Source of the DNA: Medicago truncatula
Lineage: Eukaryota > Streptophyta > Magnoliopsida > Fabales > Fabaceae
DNA length: 64,000 nucleotides
Assembly (NCBI RefSeq): GCF_003473485.1
Contig: NC_053042.1
Span: forward strand, 54,399,762-54,463,761
Direction of reading: 5' to 3'
Below, in pieces: positions 1 through 11,497 of the stretch. The notes under the pieces are model-generated. The model was not told the origin of the DNA, did no database searches, and saw nothing but the letters and a program-made list of their open reading frames with translations. The position numbers and the translations under genes were made by a program. Each line of letters begins with the position of its first letter. Position 1 is the stretch's first letter.

Positions 1-3000
1 TTGATGACTATTCTGTTGACAACAGAGGTGATGTAGGTTCTTGGGTTCGTGAGGCTGCATTACATGGCCTTGAAAAATGTACATATATGCTCTGTAGGAT
101 TGGCAAGTCAGGTTGCTTGTCTGGAAAATCAGATGGAAATGAAATTGAATCTGTAGTGCGGCCTTTGACTGATAATATGCTTAAGAACAATGCAGAGGTT
201 TTATTATTTGATGAAAATCTTGCTACTAATTTACTTGGAGGGATTTGTAAGCAAGCTGTGGAGAAGATGGATAAGTTGAGAGAAGCAGCAGCCAACGTTC
301 TCTACAGAATTTTGTACAATCAGATTATTTATATTCCATATATACCTTTCCGAGAGAAGTTAGAAGAAATCATTCCGAAAGAAGCAGATGGAAAATGGGC
401 TGTAAGTTTATACATTTTTCATCCTTTCTTGAAGTTGATAGTAAAACTTTTTTATTGAGAGACAATACTATTTTATTGCAGGTTCATTCTTACACTTACC
501 CACACATTGTACAGCTGCTTCAATTTGGTTGTTATAGTAGATATGTGCTATCAGGTTTAGTCATATCTATTGGTGATTTGGTAGATCCTTTGAAGAAGTT
601 ATCACTCTCGGCACTGTTAGAGTATTTAAAAGGGGTTGAATTTGAAGACCCTAATACACGTACGCTCAGGGAGTATATGCTGTCAGTTGACATCCTGTGG
701 GTTCTCCAACAATACAGGAAATGCGACAGAGTCATCATACCCACTTTAAAGGTATTGTCTTTCCTAAGCAGTGCTTTATTATTCTTGGTTTGGTTAGCGG
801 CACATTCAAAAGATCTGGTACTAATTTATACCTTTTTGTTATCTCTTTTTTATTTTCGGGTATGGTTTGAGGGGTGAAAATGTTCAGTATGTATAAGAGG
901 TACTAGTTCCAAGCTCAAAATCAACACCCTACCATTCATTCATATCCATGGGTTGAGCTTCTTTGGACAGCCGCAACTCCCTCAGGTCGCCATCAACATC
1001 TGCTGCGACTCACCTGTCAACCATCAACTAGTTTTTGGGTCTGAACGGACCAGGCATCCGACCAAATCACTGTTTTTTCAATGAAACTGATCAGTCCAGT
1101 CGAGTCTTGACTAGTGTACCTTGGGAAGTTAGGATATAACCTAAAGATTTACCCTCTACTTGCCCCATAATTTGCCGTAGTCAGTTAGCTACAAGGTAAG
1201 ACTAGTCCATAGGTTGTAGTTGAAGGATCTGCTTTCAAAAAATACCCTGTCATGTTTTGAGCTCGTAGAGTCCTGGTCAGCACTCTCCTTAACCCCAATC
1301 ATTATTATTTTTTTAAAATCAAATGTTAGCGTATGTAGTTTTGTTGTATATACAATAATAGTTGTTGCATGCCTCCTCTGTTATGAAATGTAAATCTATA
1401 CATGTAACTAAATTTGTTCTGAGTATAATCTTGAACACTCTCATATACTTATGATCTTATGTTTTTTTTTTTTTTGAACAAACTTGCGATCTTATGTTGT
1501 ATTTCAGACTATTGAGAGTCTGCTCAGCAAAAAGATATTCCTTAATATGGAGGAGGTTAGTCCTGCTTCTCTGTTTTCTATTTTTCATCTTTCCTGTTAG
1601 TAGGTTGTCTGATATTCATCTTCATGCTGTCTATTTCTGCATTAGTTTGGTGGTCAAGTACCCTGTATTTTGTTTAGGCAAGAGATGTTTGGTACCCCTT
1701 GATACTTAAGTGGAAACAAAATAAAAGTTAGAAAACGAATACATAGGATATCACATGGAAATATAAGAAGGTAGCTTTCTACAATTTCTTCAAACTTATA
1801 TTCTTTATAATGTTATCTTGAACGCAATATAGAACTCCATGTGTAAAACCTTGAAAAAAAAAATGGATAGTAATTTGATTCATTGTGTCACTTATTTATG
1901 CATGAAAACCAATACGATTTACCATATTGTTAAAAGGTGAGAAACAGTGTGTTCAAGAAATATAACTCAGCCATAGCATGCAATTTGTTTGTCTTCCTTG
2001 TTCATAAAGAGTACCAAATGACCATTGTATAACAGTTCTCATTATGATCATTGTATATTAAGAAAAAACCAAAATAGCAATCATATTATCGGCTAAGCCA
2101 TGGGCTTGAGGAATTTTATAATATGCTTTAAAAAAGTTCAATTTTTTTCTTTATGAATTATCATAATATAAAAGGTCAATATAAATTGTAGTAACCCTGA
2201 CAAAAATTTAATGCCATTTTTCTTCGGTAAAGGTGCACTTTTGCTAACTTGGACCTTCATGTTTTTTGTTGGTCTAAGTTAGCAAACCCATATATATATA
2301 TATATATAGACACACACACATACACTCACCAAAGAATTGTGTATTAAATTATTTAATGATGCAGAATCGTATAAGCTGAACTTGGACTAAGCACAAATCT
2401 AGATAGATACTCTGTAATTTCAACAACTATGTACAGAAGAGTGTGATAAGCTGCTAAACTAGAGGTTAAGAATTGCAGAGAAGAAAGGGAAGAAAGAGTC
2501 CAGATATTTTAGAAGAGAGAATACCGATAACAATGCTTAATGCCACTATTTTCCTTTTCCCCTTCATTTCTTAGTATGTTCTGTTTGTGCATTCTGTTTT
2601 GGGTTGCCATGAGCACATTGTATGTACATAATTCCCCATGTCAACTGTATGAGCCATTTTTACTGTTTACAAATATGAGATGTGGATGGCTATTTATTGA
2701 TTTTATCTTTTGGTGAGAACACATTTGATATGTACGTTGTAATTTCAGGCTCATTCTCAAACTTTTTGTGCTGCTGTTTTGGATTCTCTGGCAATAGAAT
2801 TAAAGGGATCAAAAGACTTCTCCAAGTTGTATGCTGGTATTGCAATACTTGGTTATATAGCTTCAATACCAGAACCAATCCACACGAGAGCCTTCTCTCA
2901 ACTTCTTGCTTTTCTTGTTCATCCGTACCCTAAGGTGATTCTTAAATATTCATCAGCACATGATTTACGAGTCTGCATATTGTTTTTTCACTTAAAAGTA

Positions 3001-3387
3001 ACCACTTGCAAAACATATAGGTTCTTGTTCACAATTTACTCTTTTTGCTTGCTTTGTGGCTTCTCATACTTTAGTACTTTGTTTTCTCTCCTGTAGATTC
3101 GAAAAGCCTCAGCTGAACATGTCTACCTTGTCCTCCTGCAAAATGGAAATCTTTTGGATGAAAACAAGATTGAGAGAGCACTTGAAATTATTTCTATGAC
3201 TCGCTGGGATGACAACATGGGTGTGACAAAACATCAAAGATTGGAATTGTTTGAATTGGTTGGTTTGGAGGTGGGGTCATCTGTCAAGAACGGTGATGGA
3301 ACAGCAAGGAAAACCAACGCTAAGAAGCCTAAAGATTTAGATGAAAATGCATCATATTCCTCATTAGTTGAGTCGTCTGGTTTTTGA
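1..3387 (+). CDS. TTN1: Tubulin-folding cofactor D, C-terminal part (5' end outside window)
   Basis: Tubulin-specific chaperone D takes beta-tubulin from prefoldin/CCT and assembles the alpha/beta dimer with cofactors A, C and E in the cytosol; the Arabidopsis gene is TITAN1/CHAMPIGNON. Exons are 1-401 (frame from base 3), 482-751, 1508-1555, 2749-2934 and 3097-3387, and every junction is GT-AG and keeps frame. The visible 397 residues are helical HEAT/ARM-like repeats and include the family-type segments [16 protein letters not shown] near the start, [31 protein letters not shown], and [20 protein letters not shown] near the C-terminus. The protein ends in a Lys/Ser-rich tail and TGA at 3385-3387. 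Family length is about 1250 residues, so roughly the last third is here. Intron 3 (1556-2748) is long. I see no frameshift or stop, so the gene looks intact. The identification is from family memory. Confidence 0.9.
2290..2330. repeat. (TA)n-(CA)n microsatellite in TTN1 intron 3
   Basis: An uninterrupted TA run of about ten units is followed directly by a CACACA run. It lies deep in the intron and has no visible coding effect. Confidence 0.8.
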
Positions 3388-4434
3388 TTCTAACTTGTGC
3401 AAATCTAGATTTAGCGTGTGGTGAACGTATGACCAACGTGATAAAATTAAATTAATTAAGATTGTGGTTTTTTTTCTGTGGAAGAAATTAAGATTGAACT
3501 TCAAGTGAATTGATTAGAGTATCTTTTTTAGAATTACAAAGAAATGATTTTGATATTAAATAATGTAAAAATTAATTAATTTATAGATATTTTAAAAAAG
3601 AAGTCTTGTGTTTGTTTATCATAATGAAAATTATTCTTTTTAAAAAATATTTTAGTTATCAAAAATCATTTTGCGGAGAAGTTATTCAAAACTGGTCATT
3701 TGGTAGTTGATTTGAATGAAATGCAAATAAAATATGATATCATATTTGGGGCACTAGGCACTAGTTAACATTCTCATTTTATATTTGGTCTAACTTCTCT
3801 TGTAAGATTGTCTTGGAGAACAATTGATGGCACTTTCCAAAATCTCTTGCATAATATCTCTCTTATAAATATGATTTTTGTTTTAATTTGTTTTACAATA
3901 GTTAGTGTGATTTATCATAAGTTTAGTCATTCGGAGTGATTAGGCTTCTGTCGAATAATAATCCGTCGAGAGCCGAAATAGAGGAGGTGCCTGCCGCTCA
4001 ATGACCCATTTATATCTTCTTATTCCTAAACAAAGCTTTGTTGCCCTAATTTTAACCTAATATTTTAGCAACTTTTCCCTCCTTCAAAACCTAACCATAT
4101 TTCCTAATTCCCCTCCTCCAAACTCTAACCATGATTTCCTAACTTCACTCCTCCTAAAACCTATCTAATTGATTTTCATAAACGATATCTCCTAACTCCC
4201 CTCCTCCAAACCCTCACCAATATATTTTAATCCTTTCTCCTAAAGCGAAATCTCTTTTTAAAACCATACCTTTCTCTTAAACCGAAATTTCTACCTATCT
4301 AATTGATTTCCATAAACCATATTTCCTAACTCCCCTCCTCCAAACCCTCACCAATATATTTTAATCCTTTCTCCTAAACCGAAATCTCTTTTTAAAACCA
4401 TACCTTTCTCTTAAACTGAAATTTCTTAATCAAC
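3388..4434. other. Intergenic, AT-rich, no gene seen
   Basis: The stretch after the cofactor D stop holds the presumed 3' UTR and poly(A) region, then AT-rich sequence with no supported reading frame. From about 3990 it becomes pyrimidine-rich on the plus strand, with many copies of CCTCCTCCAAACCCT-like words, including the 134-bp duplication listed separately. It probably includes the promoter of the B3-like locus at 4435. Confidence 0.6.
4159..4426. repeat. Two tandem copies of a 134-bp unit
   Basis: Copy 1 is 4159-4292 and copy 2 is 4293-4426. Both begin with ACCTATCTAATTGATTT and end in ACCGAAATTTCT/ACTGAAATTTCT. They differ at only a handful of positions, so the duplication is fairly recent. 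It lies directly upstream of the B3-like ATG and may be part of its leader or promoter. Confidence 0.8.
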
Positions 4435-5270
4435 ATGGCTTCCATACCTTTCAATCTTTTGTAGGTCCGTTGGTGAAAAACCCTCTTTCTGATCTTGACA
4501 AAGCAATCAACAAGCTGAGACTGAAATACAGATCATATTTCGTTGAATATGACATTGATGTCGTATGTGTTTTTTGCGAAATATACCTATTCTTAATTAT
4601 TTGCATTCTATTTTATCAACGTTTGTGATGTTTTTGTTTGTTATTTTTTTAGGGTGCAGTATGCTTGCCAAACATGTTTGGCGGTGACTTCGGAGATCAA
4701 ATTGGGCGCTATGCAATATTGATTGATAGGTTTCACAAGAGTATCCCCTACCCGGTTTTTGATCCCCCCCTATGCATTTCCTTCTTGACAAGATGAATTT
4801 GCAAGCAACTTTCGATGACTATCTCCCCCAAATAACATCTCTTCTCGCTTATCGTCACAATATCACTGACATGGTTCTTGATTTCGAAAAAAAATTAACC
4901 GAGTATGATGTTACTAAAGGTTGCATGGTATGATACACTTTTCGTGTCCACCTTAACTTCTTTTGTTCCTTTTCCGTTTAGTTGATATAAGTTACATGGA
5001 TTTCTAATTTTGCAGATTCTACTTTACACCGGCAATGTTCCGCAGATGCTTGATACACTCTTAACAACTGTGAATATTATCGATGATTGCGGTAACAGAT
5101 GGGTTTGTGAGCTAACTTTTGCAACTTTTCCTTATGAACACTTCAAGATAGGACGGCGTTGGAATAGGTTTGTGGAAGCTCGCAGGCTCCGTGAAGGTGT
5201 GAAGATCAGAGGGGGTGCTCCGATGGTTGGGTCACATGATACCATCTACCTTGATGTTATTTACAATTAG
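4435..5270 (+). pseudogene. B3-like DNA-binding domain gene, frameshifted
   Basis: At least three exons can be traced: about 4465-4562, 4653-4927 and 5016-5270, with GT-AG borders and TAG at 5268-5270. A short ATG exon may precede at 4435, reading MASIPFNLL then stop, so the true start is unsure. The last exon carries the pattern W-x-C-x-L, then KIGRRWNRFVEARRLREG and IRGGAP, which resembles the second half of a plant B3 domain. In exon 2 the frame is broken at a run of seven C (4764-4770): the upstream part reads ...SIPYPVFDPP and the downstream part reads MHFLLDKMNLQATFDDYLP in another frame. The shift equals loss of one C from the run. Everything else looks coding, so this is either a young pseudogene or a homopolymer sequencing error. 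The B3 assignment is tentative; it could be an uncharacterised legume-expanded family. Confidence 0.5.
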
Positions 5271-5505
5271 TCCATGTTTAGATAAATTGTGCAACACCAT
5301 TCCACTTTGAATTTTAAGTTTTAGTTTCTTAGAGTTTTGGAAGCATCTATTTTTTTATCTTTGAATTTAGCAAATGTCCCTTGAATTTCATAAATAATTT
5401 AGCCTTGCTTGCTTTGGTTTTTGATTTATATATTTGTGTTTGTGCTGCTCAAACAATTTAGTAACGTGAATTTTGATAACAAGGGAAACTTATATGTGTG
5501 TGTAT

Positions 5506-6303
5506 CAATGTTCCACAAATCGCGTGTCAACTCGGCGAGTTTACCGAGTTTACGTGTTTAGGTGCTAAAAACGTGTTAACTCGGAGGTAAACTCGATTTC
5601 TGGTAAAATCGGAAAGTTTGACGAGTTTGACCGAGTTAACACTCAGTAAACTCGTGTGAAATCGGGCGAGTTTACCGTTTTTGCGAGTTTACTCCTGTAT
5701 TTTTTTTTCTTCAAAAATGGCCCATTGTTTTTGGCCCATTTTTTTCAAGCCCAAATGACAACATATTTACTTTCTAGCTTACAACACGTTTCAGCTTACT
5801 GAAGTGAAACATTTCATATCATTTTCTTTGAGTTTTCAAGAACAGGGGAGCGAATGAAACATTAGGTTTCCGAAGATGAAGATATAGATGAGAATGGTGT
5901 TATGGAACTTTAGAAGATTGACCTTTCGAAGAAATTACCTAGTTTGTTTTTTAGATAGTTTTATTCTCAAGTTTATAAACTTGTGAAACTTTGTTTTTGG
6001 GATGGGTAGACTTTAGAGACTTATGAAACCTATGCTTTTGTGTGTTAATTTTTCTATTTTGATACTAAGTTAAGCATACCACTTTTTTATGGTGGTTTGG
6101 TATACTTTGCATTTATAAGTAAGTCTATATTTTTCACTATTGATCTTTTTATAGTATTATATTAGCTTACATATGTATGCATATAATAAGTTGTATAAAA
6201 TTTCAATTTTAGGTAAACTCGTACGAGTTTACGATTCGAGTTTACGAGTCGAGTTTACCTAGGTAAAACGAGTTGAGGTAAACTCTCGAGTTGCAAAACC
6301 TTG
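5506..6303. mobile_element. Non-autonomous hAT-type element, 798 bp, perfect 8-bp TSD
   Basis: The element is flanked by GTGTGTAT on both sides (5498-5505 and 6304-6311), an 8-bp duplication as hAT elements make. Imperfect terminal inverted repeats start CAATGTTCCACAA on the left and CAAGGTTTTGCAA on the right read inwards. The first ~190 bp and last ~90 bp are packed with the word GAGTTTAC or its complement GTAAACTC in both orientations, while the middle is plain AT-rich DNA. No transposase is present. Such subterminal words in hAT elements are usually transposase-binding sites; that role is inferred here. Confidence 0.8.
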
Positions 6304-6447
6304 GTGTGTATGTTTTTGTGTTGCCGAATCAATTTAGTAGCATAGTTGTGTTACTGAAGCATTTTAGTAGCATAGCTTTTAGTAACATTATTCGTAACAA
6401 TTACTACCTTTTGCTGACACTTTTAGTAACATTATTGCTAACAATTA

Positions 6448-7375
6448 CTAATCCTAATCTCTAAAATATGTTTTGGGTGGAAACAAACTAAAATCCTAAT
6501 CCTAATTTCTCTCATTCAAGTAACTAAGAGATTTCATCCACATCTCTAAAGTAACTTTTTGGTGAAAACAAACTAAAACTCTTATTTCTCTCATTCAAAT
6601 AATTACGGGATTTTATCCACATCTCTAAAATATGTTTTGGGTGGAAACACACTAAAAATCCTAATTCCTCTCATTCAAGTAACTACTAAAGATTTCATCA
6701 ACATCTCTAAAATATTTTTTAGGTGGAAACAAACTAAAATCATAATCCTAATTTCTCTCATTCAAGTAACCAAGAGATTTCATCCACATCTCTAAAGTAA
6801 CTTTTTGGTGGAAACAAACTAAAATCCTTATTTCTCTCATTCAAATAAGTAGGGGATTTCATCCACATCTCTAAAATATGTTTTGGGTGGAAACAAACTA
6901 AAATCCTAATCCTAATTTCTCTCATTCAAGTAACTAAGAGATTTCATCCACATCTCTAAATTAACTTTTTGGTGCAAACAAACTAAAATCCTTATTTCTC
7001 TCATCCAAATAATTAAGGGATTTCATCCACATCTCTAAAATATATTTTGGGTGGAAACAAACTAAAAATCTTAATTCCTCTCATTCAAGTAACTAATAAA
7101 GATTTCATCCACATCTCTAAAATATGTTTTGGGTGGAAACAAACTAAAATCCTAATCCTAATTTCTCTCAAGTAACTAAGAGATTTCATCCACATCTCTA
7201 AAGTAACTTTTTGGTGGAAGCAAACTAAAATCCTTATTTCTCTCATTCAAATAAGTAGGGGATTTCATCCACATCTCTAAAATATGTTTTGGGTGGAAAC
7301 AAACTAAAAATCCTAATTCCTCTCATTCAAGTAACTACTACACATTTCATCCACATCTCTAAAATATGTTTTGGC
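6448..7375. repeat. ~81-bp tandem array, about 12 copies, with higher-order order
   Basis: Each unit contains CATCTCTAAA followed by either AATATGTTTTGGGTGG (type A) or GTAACTTTTTGGTGG (type B), then AAACAAACTAAAAT and TCTCTCATTCAAGTAA. Unit starts lie near 6460, 6541, 6620, 6702, 6787, 6865, 6950, 7029, 7110, 7191, 7270 and 7352. The order is A B A, A B A, B A, A B A, A, which gives a triplet super-repeat near 243 bp with one A unit missing in the third. It has no coding potential. It lies between a hAT element and a Helitron remnant and may be part of the Helitron. Confidence 0.85.
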
Positions 7376-7877
7376 GAGTCAACTATGGTAATTCTTAAGT
7401 CAAAAAAAATGTCCCATCAAAAATATTAATTTCATTTTATTCATATTAATCTTTATCCAAAAATCTTAGGCATAATTTTATTCCACTTCAACTACATTCC
7501 TTTGTTCTGCGCCCCCTCCCTATTTACATGCCAATTCTTAAGTAAAACAAAGTGCCCCATCAACAATATTAATTTCATTTTATTCATATTAATCTTTATC
7601 CTAAAATGTTGGCCACTTCCTAATTTTGTTCCACTATTTTGTGCTTATCCTGATAACTAATACTCTTTATTGCTCAACCGACATATCCTACTAACACGTA
7701 TTGCACCTTTTTCCTATAAATATATCATAACCTATTAGCCAAACCATCTCAATCTAAATAAGCATCCTCTTTCTTGGAAAGGAAAAAACAAGCCAATGAT
7801 GTCTTCCAAATACACTCCAATCTCAGCTGTTTCTGGAGGAAGAAAGAATCTCAAGATGTGTGTGCAAGTTGCTCACA

Positions 7878-8518
7878 TTTGGCGCCAAAGAATACCATTA
7901 TTGAACAGGTTAATGATTATGTGTTAGACTTGATTCCTGGTGAAGAAAAAAATATATTTGAGTTACGATACACCTTATCATAAAAACATAGATGGTGACG
8001 CAGTAGATGACATCCACACTCCTGAATTCCTCAACACCATTGTGGCGTCTGGATTGCCAAATCATCGGTTGCGACTGAAAGTAGGAGCACCTGTCATGTT
8101 ACTCAGGAACATGGATCAAAGTTTGGGCTTATGTAACGGTACGAGATTGATCATTACAAAGATGGGAAAATTTGTGCTCGAAGGACGGGTAATATCTGGT
8201 TCTAATATCGGTGAGAAGGTGTTTATTCCAAGGTTATCGCTAACACCATCTGATAATAGAATTCCTTTCAAATTTAAACGAAGGTAGTTTCCGATATCTG
8301 TCTCATTTGCAATGACTATTAACAAGAGTCAGGGTCAGTCGCTAGAACATGTTGGTGTCCACCTACCGTCTCCTATTTTTTCACATGGACAGTTGTACGT
8401 CGCAATATCACGGGTTACATCGAGGGGTGGTTTAAAAATATTGATTAATGACGACGACGGCGATGATACCGATGTTGCATCAAATGTGGTCTACAGAGAA
8501 GTTTTCTGTAATGTGTAG
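7878..8518 (+). pseudogene. Helitron PIF1-like helicase, C-terminal part, decayed
   Basis: Reading frames here encode the end of the Helitron Rep-Hel protein, whose SF1 helicase domain unwinds DNA during rolling-circle transposition. Recognisable pieces are NTIIEQVNDYVLDLIPGEEK (frame 1), then in another frame YLSYDTP, DAVDDIHTPEFLNTI, GLPNHRLRLKVGAPVMLLRN and GLCNGTRLI, and finally [20 protein letters not shown] and [12 protein letters not shown], the last two being late helicase motifs. There are two lesions: a one-base insertion in the A run near 7944-7950 shifts the frame, and an in-frame TAG at 8285-8287 stands where the family usually has Gln before [10 protein letters not shown]. The Walker A part, Rep nuclease and most of the helicase are missing. 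The sequence ends in TAG at 8516-8518. Confidence 0.85.
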
Positions 8519-8756
8519 GACTTTTTTGTGTACTATTCATTTTCTTACTTATTGAAACTATTTGCATGTCAACGAACTTCAATTTCCCTTTCAAAATTAT
8601 ATGTTATTTTAAAGTAACAGGAACTACGTACTAGAATTATGGAACAATAACAAAGTCTTTGGTATTGACATTTTGCTTTGATTCACAAATTTTTTTAGAT
8701 TCACGCGAACTACAGTGTCTTATTTTTTCAATGAATATTATCTTTTTTAAATGACA

Positions 8757-8784
8757 CGTGCGTTAGCACGGGTCAATGGTCTAG
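8757..8784 (+). mobile_element. Helitron 3' terminus (hairpin plus CTAG, followed by T)
   Basis: A perfect 5-bp stem, CGTGC-gtta-GCACG (8757-8770), is followed after ten bases by CTAG at 8781-8784 and then a T. Plant Helitrons end in CTRR about 10-12 nt after a short GC-rich hairpin and insert between A and T, so this fits well. It sits 239 bp downstream of the helicase stop on the same strand, so the two belong to one element. I could not identify the 5' TC terminus, and so the element's length is unknown. Confidence 0.8.
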
Positions 8785-8907
8785 TAACTAATAATAATAT
8801 AATTGCGGGGTAGCCGTTGACAGACAATCACGAATAGCAGGTAACGATGTTGAAACTGACAATCTGTAGTGCATTTATGTTCAAAGGCATTATGGATCAA
8901 CGGGAAT

Positions 8908-9490
8908 CTATGAAGCCGTATACTCCAAAATGGAGACGTATCCGTATCGGATATTGATATTCCGCGGATAGTCTCGGATACGTATCCACGGACTATCGGA
9001 ATTAATTATTTTAATTTAAAATATATATTTTATCAGATACTTATAAGATATTTTACAGAGACGTATCCTGAAAAAAAAAATGAAGTGTAAAAAAAATGAG
9101 ACAGTGTTGTGAAAATTCAATGGAGATGTATATGATTCAATTTAAGATATGAATCATTATAATTGTTTTTCGATAACCAATTAAAAATTATGTTTTTGGT
9201 GGATGAAAGTAACGAGAGAGGAGATAACCTAACATATGAATGAAAATAGAATATGATTTATATGAAAACTTTACATTTTTTATTTTGATCACTGTTTTAT
9301 TTTTTGTAAATTGTAAGAATTGAAGAGTAATCAATGTTTTTTTTAAGTATTTTACATGCATATAAATTTTAGTATAAATATTTTATTAACGTATCTTAGC
9401 CGTATCGTATCCTAATTTTAAAAATTTCGTGTATCCGCGTACCCGTATCGTATCGTACCCGTATATGTAGTACGTATCCGGGCTTCATAG
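8908..9490. mobile_element. hAT-type MITE, CTATGAAGCC family, copy 1 (583 bp)
   Basis: Terminal inverted repeats are CTATGAAGCC on the left and GGCTTCATAG on the right. Flanking 8-bp sequences ACGGGAAT (8900-8907) and GCGGAAAT (9491-9498) agree at 6 of 8 positions, a degenerate hAT-size TSD. Both ends are filled with variants of CGTATCC and CGGATACG; the centre is AT-rich without coding capacity. Related copies lie at 26016-26513 and 26613-26810. Confidence 0.7.
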
Positions 9491-9498
9491 GCGGAAAT

Positions 9499-11055
9499 CC
9501 TAAGCCTTATGCTAGGGTATTGAGCCAAAGGGGCGCATCAAAGTGATTTTATATGTACATATAAAGAGGATGCTTCGAAATGAACATGCAATTGTGTTTG
9601 GTGAATTGCATGAGGAGAATCATTTAGAAAGCCAAGTCATGCGTTGAACATTCATTGAAGATACCTATGTTTGATCATAAATGTTGAGAAGAGTTTTTAT
9701 TCATATAGAGTTTTATGGCGGTTGAGATGTATATTGAGAAAATGACTGTTGTTGCTTCGATCACTTTGTGAGACGATGAAGTTTTGCCGACGAGAATATG
9801 ATGAGTATGTTGTGAGGATAATGTATATAGAACTTTATTCGCGATGGTTGCGGTCGAGCAAGAGCGCTTTAGTTTATTTCTCGGATGGCCTTGTGGCAAA
9901 ACTAGAATACACGTGGAAAAATCCTGACGATGTGATGAGCTATGGCTGCGATCGAGTAAGAGCGTTTTAGTTCATTGCTCGGCCGAGACTCTTAAGAGTC
10001 ACTACAACTATCAAATTGAAGCATTTAATGTCGACGAGATTGTTCTGATACCAATTACTATGTCAATTGATATATATTTTTTTTTGAAGAATATGTCAAT
10101 TGATATTTGAATTTGTGAGATAACATATATAAATGAAATGACATCAAATTCCATACTTGCATGTTTAATTTTGATAGCAGGATAGTGATATTAGGCATGC
10201 GTTTTACTTTAGAATTGCTGTGGTTGTGCCGTTTGTTGGCAAGGAGCTCCTAGAGAAACTCTAATTTTAGTCATGAGCTGTTTTTTTAAGCTTGCAATCG
10301 TTTTAGAGTCATAGCTAGATAGATAGATAATTAACTCAATTTTATTTTAACGAACTACTCCATCCATCTAATAAAAACTATAATGTTTTATTATATAGAG
10401 CTCAAAGTTGATTTTTGTGGAATGAAAAAATTATTTCAATAAAACTAAAATTTGAGTTTAGGGAAAGAAAAACTAGTTTTAAATTTATAGTGGAGTTTTT
10501 GCATAACATTGTTTCTAAAAACTGATCTGGTTGTTTGATTTTCCATCTATTTGTGATGTTAGCTTGGTTACTATTGATATACCCATTATTCAATCAATGA
10601 ATTAAGTGTTAATGTTGTAGATTCATCATATTATTTATTGTTATTTTACCGCTATATACTATTAACTTATATTTTGTTCCGAGATTCATCATTTATCTTT
10701 TGTTAAAAAAAAAAGATCTCATAAAACTCAATATCTAATTTTTCCGAAATAACCTTTTGTTATGTAAAAGTCAAATTTCAGAACCTTTTATATACATTTA
10801 TACTACATTGTCCAAAAAATATATAATTTATACTTTCCTTTTTTTTTTCAACTCGGTATATCCTATTTATACTTTTCTTTTTTGTTGACAAAATTTATAC
10901 TTTATTATAAATAGGTTTGTAGGAATATTAAATTATACTAATTTTGAGCGGAAACTATTTGTGATTAGAAAATGTCAAATTAAGTTTTGGGGAAATATTT
11001 TATACATTTTTTAGTTTATTTTAATTAGGCCCATAAAATATCTAATTACATTAGT
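9499..11055. other. Intergenic, no gene supported
   Basis: The DNA is AT-rich. Two imperfect copies of a segment with GCGATGGTTGCGGTCGAGCAAG (9840-9870) and GCTGCGATCGAGTAAGAGCG (9944-9966) lie about 105 bp apart, each followed by TTTAGTTTATT/TTTAGTTCATT and GCTCGG-like words. GTTCTGATACCAATTACTATG near 10041 resembles a motif common near retrotransposon remnants. None of the short open frames resembles a known protein. Confidence 0.4.
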
Positions 11056-11062
11056 TTTATGA

Positions 11063-11497
11063 CTTAAATATATTCTTAGTCCTTGTAAATATGACGTTTT
11101 GATTTCCATACCGATAAAAAAAGTTTATGATTTTTGTCCTTGAAAATATTATAAAATTTGCATATGGTCTAGGCTATTTTTTTTTGTCACTAGTGTAAAA
11201 TTTGTTCATGTTAGAATTAATCCCTGTAAAATGTGTTTAATATCAATTTTAGTCTATATGTACTAATAACAAAGATCAATTTATTGAAAAAAAAGAAAGA
11301 AGAAGATCAATTTAAAAATAAACAGATTTTACTGGGTCTAAAAGCTTTTGATGGACCAATTTTTATTTTATTTTATTTTATATTATTTTTTTTGGTCAAA
11401 TTTTATTTTATATTTACAAGGACCAATAACAAAAATTTACATGGAATAAATGCAAAAATGTGTATATTCGTGAGGAACAAAATCATATTTAAATATC
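11063..11497. mobile_element. Degenerate foldback element of the 'TTAAATATG...GTCC' type
   Basis: The left edge reads CTTAAATATATTCTTAGTCC; the right edge, read inwards, is ATTTAAATATGATTTTGTTCC. Inside are further opposed copies of 'fixed phrase' words such as CCTTGTAAATATG and ACAAGGACCAATA. The inverted repeat is imperfect and I could not find a convincing target-site duplication, so the borders are approximate. It resembles the better-preserved element at 55201-55617 and abundant legume foldback elements known to me. Confidence 0.5.

Noticed and set aside
6448-7375. Coding tandem-repeat protein
   Set aside because: Every frame has stops in most units, and unit length varies by several bases.
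8116-8325. 69-residue minus-strand frame
   Set aside because: It is a shadow of the Helitron helicase coding sequence.
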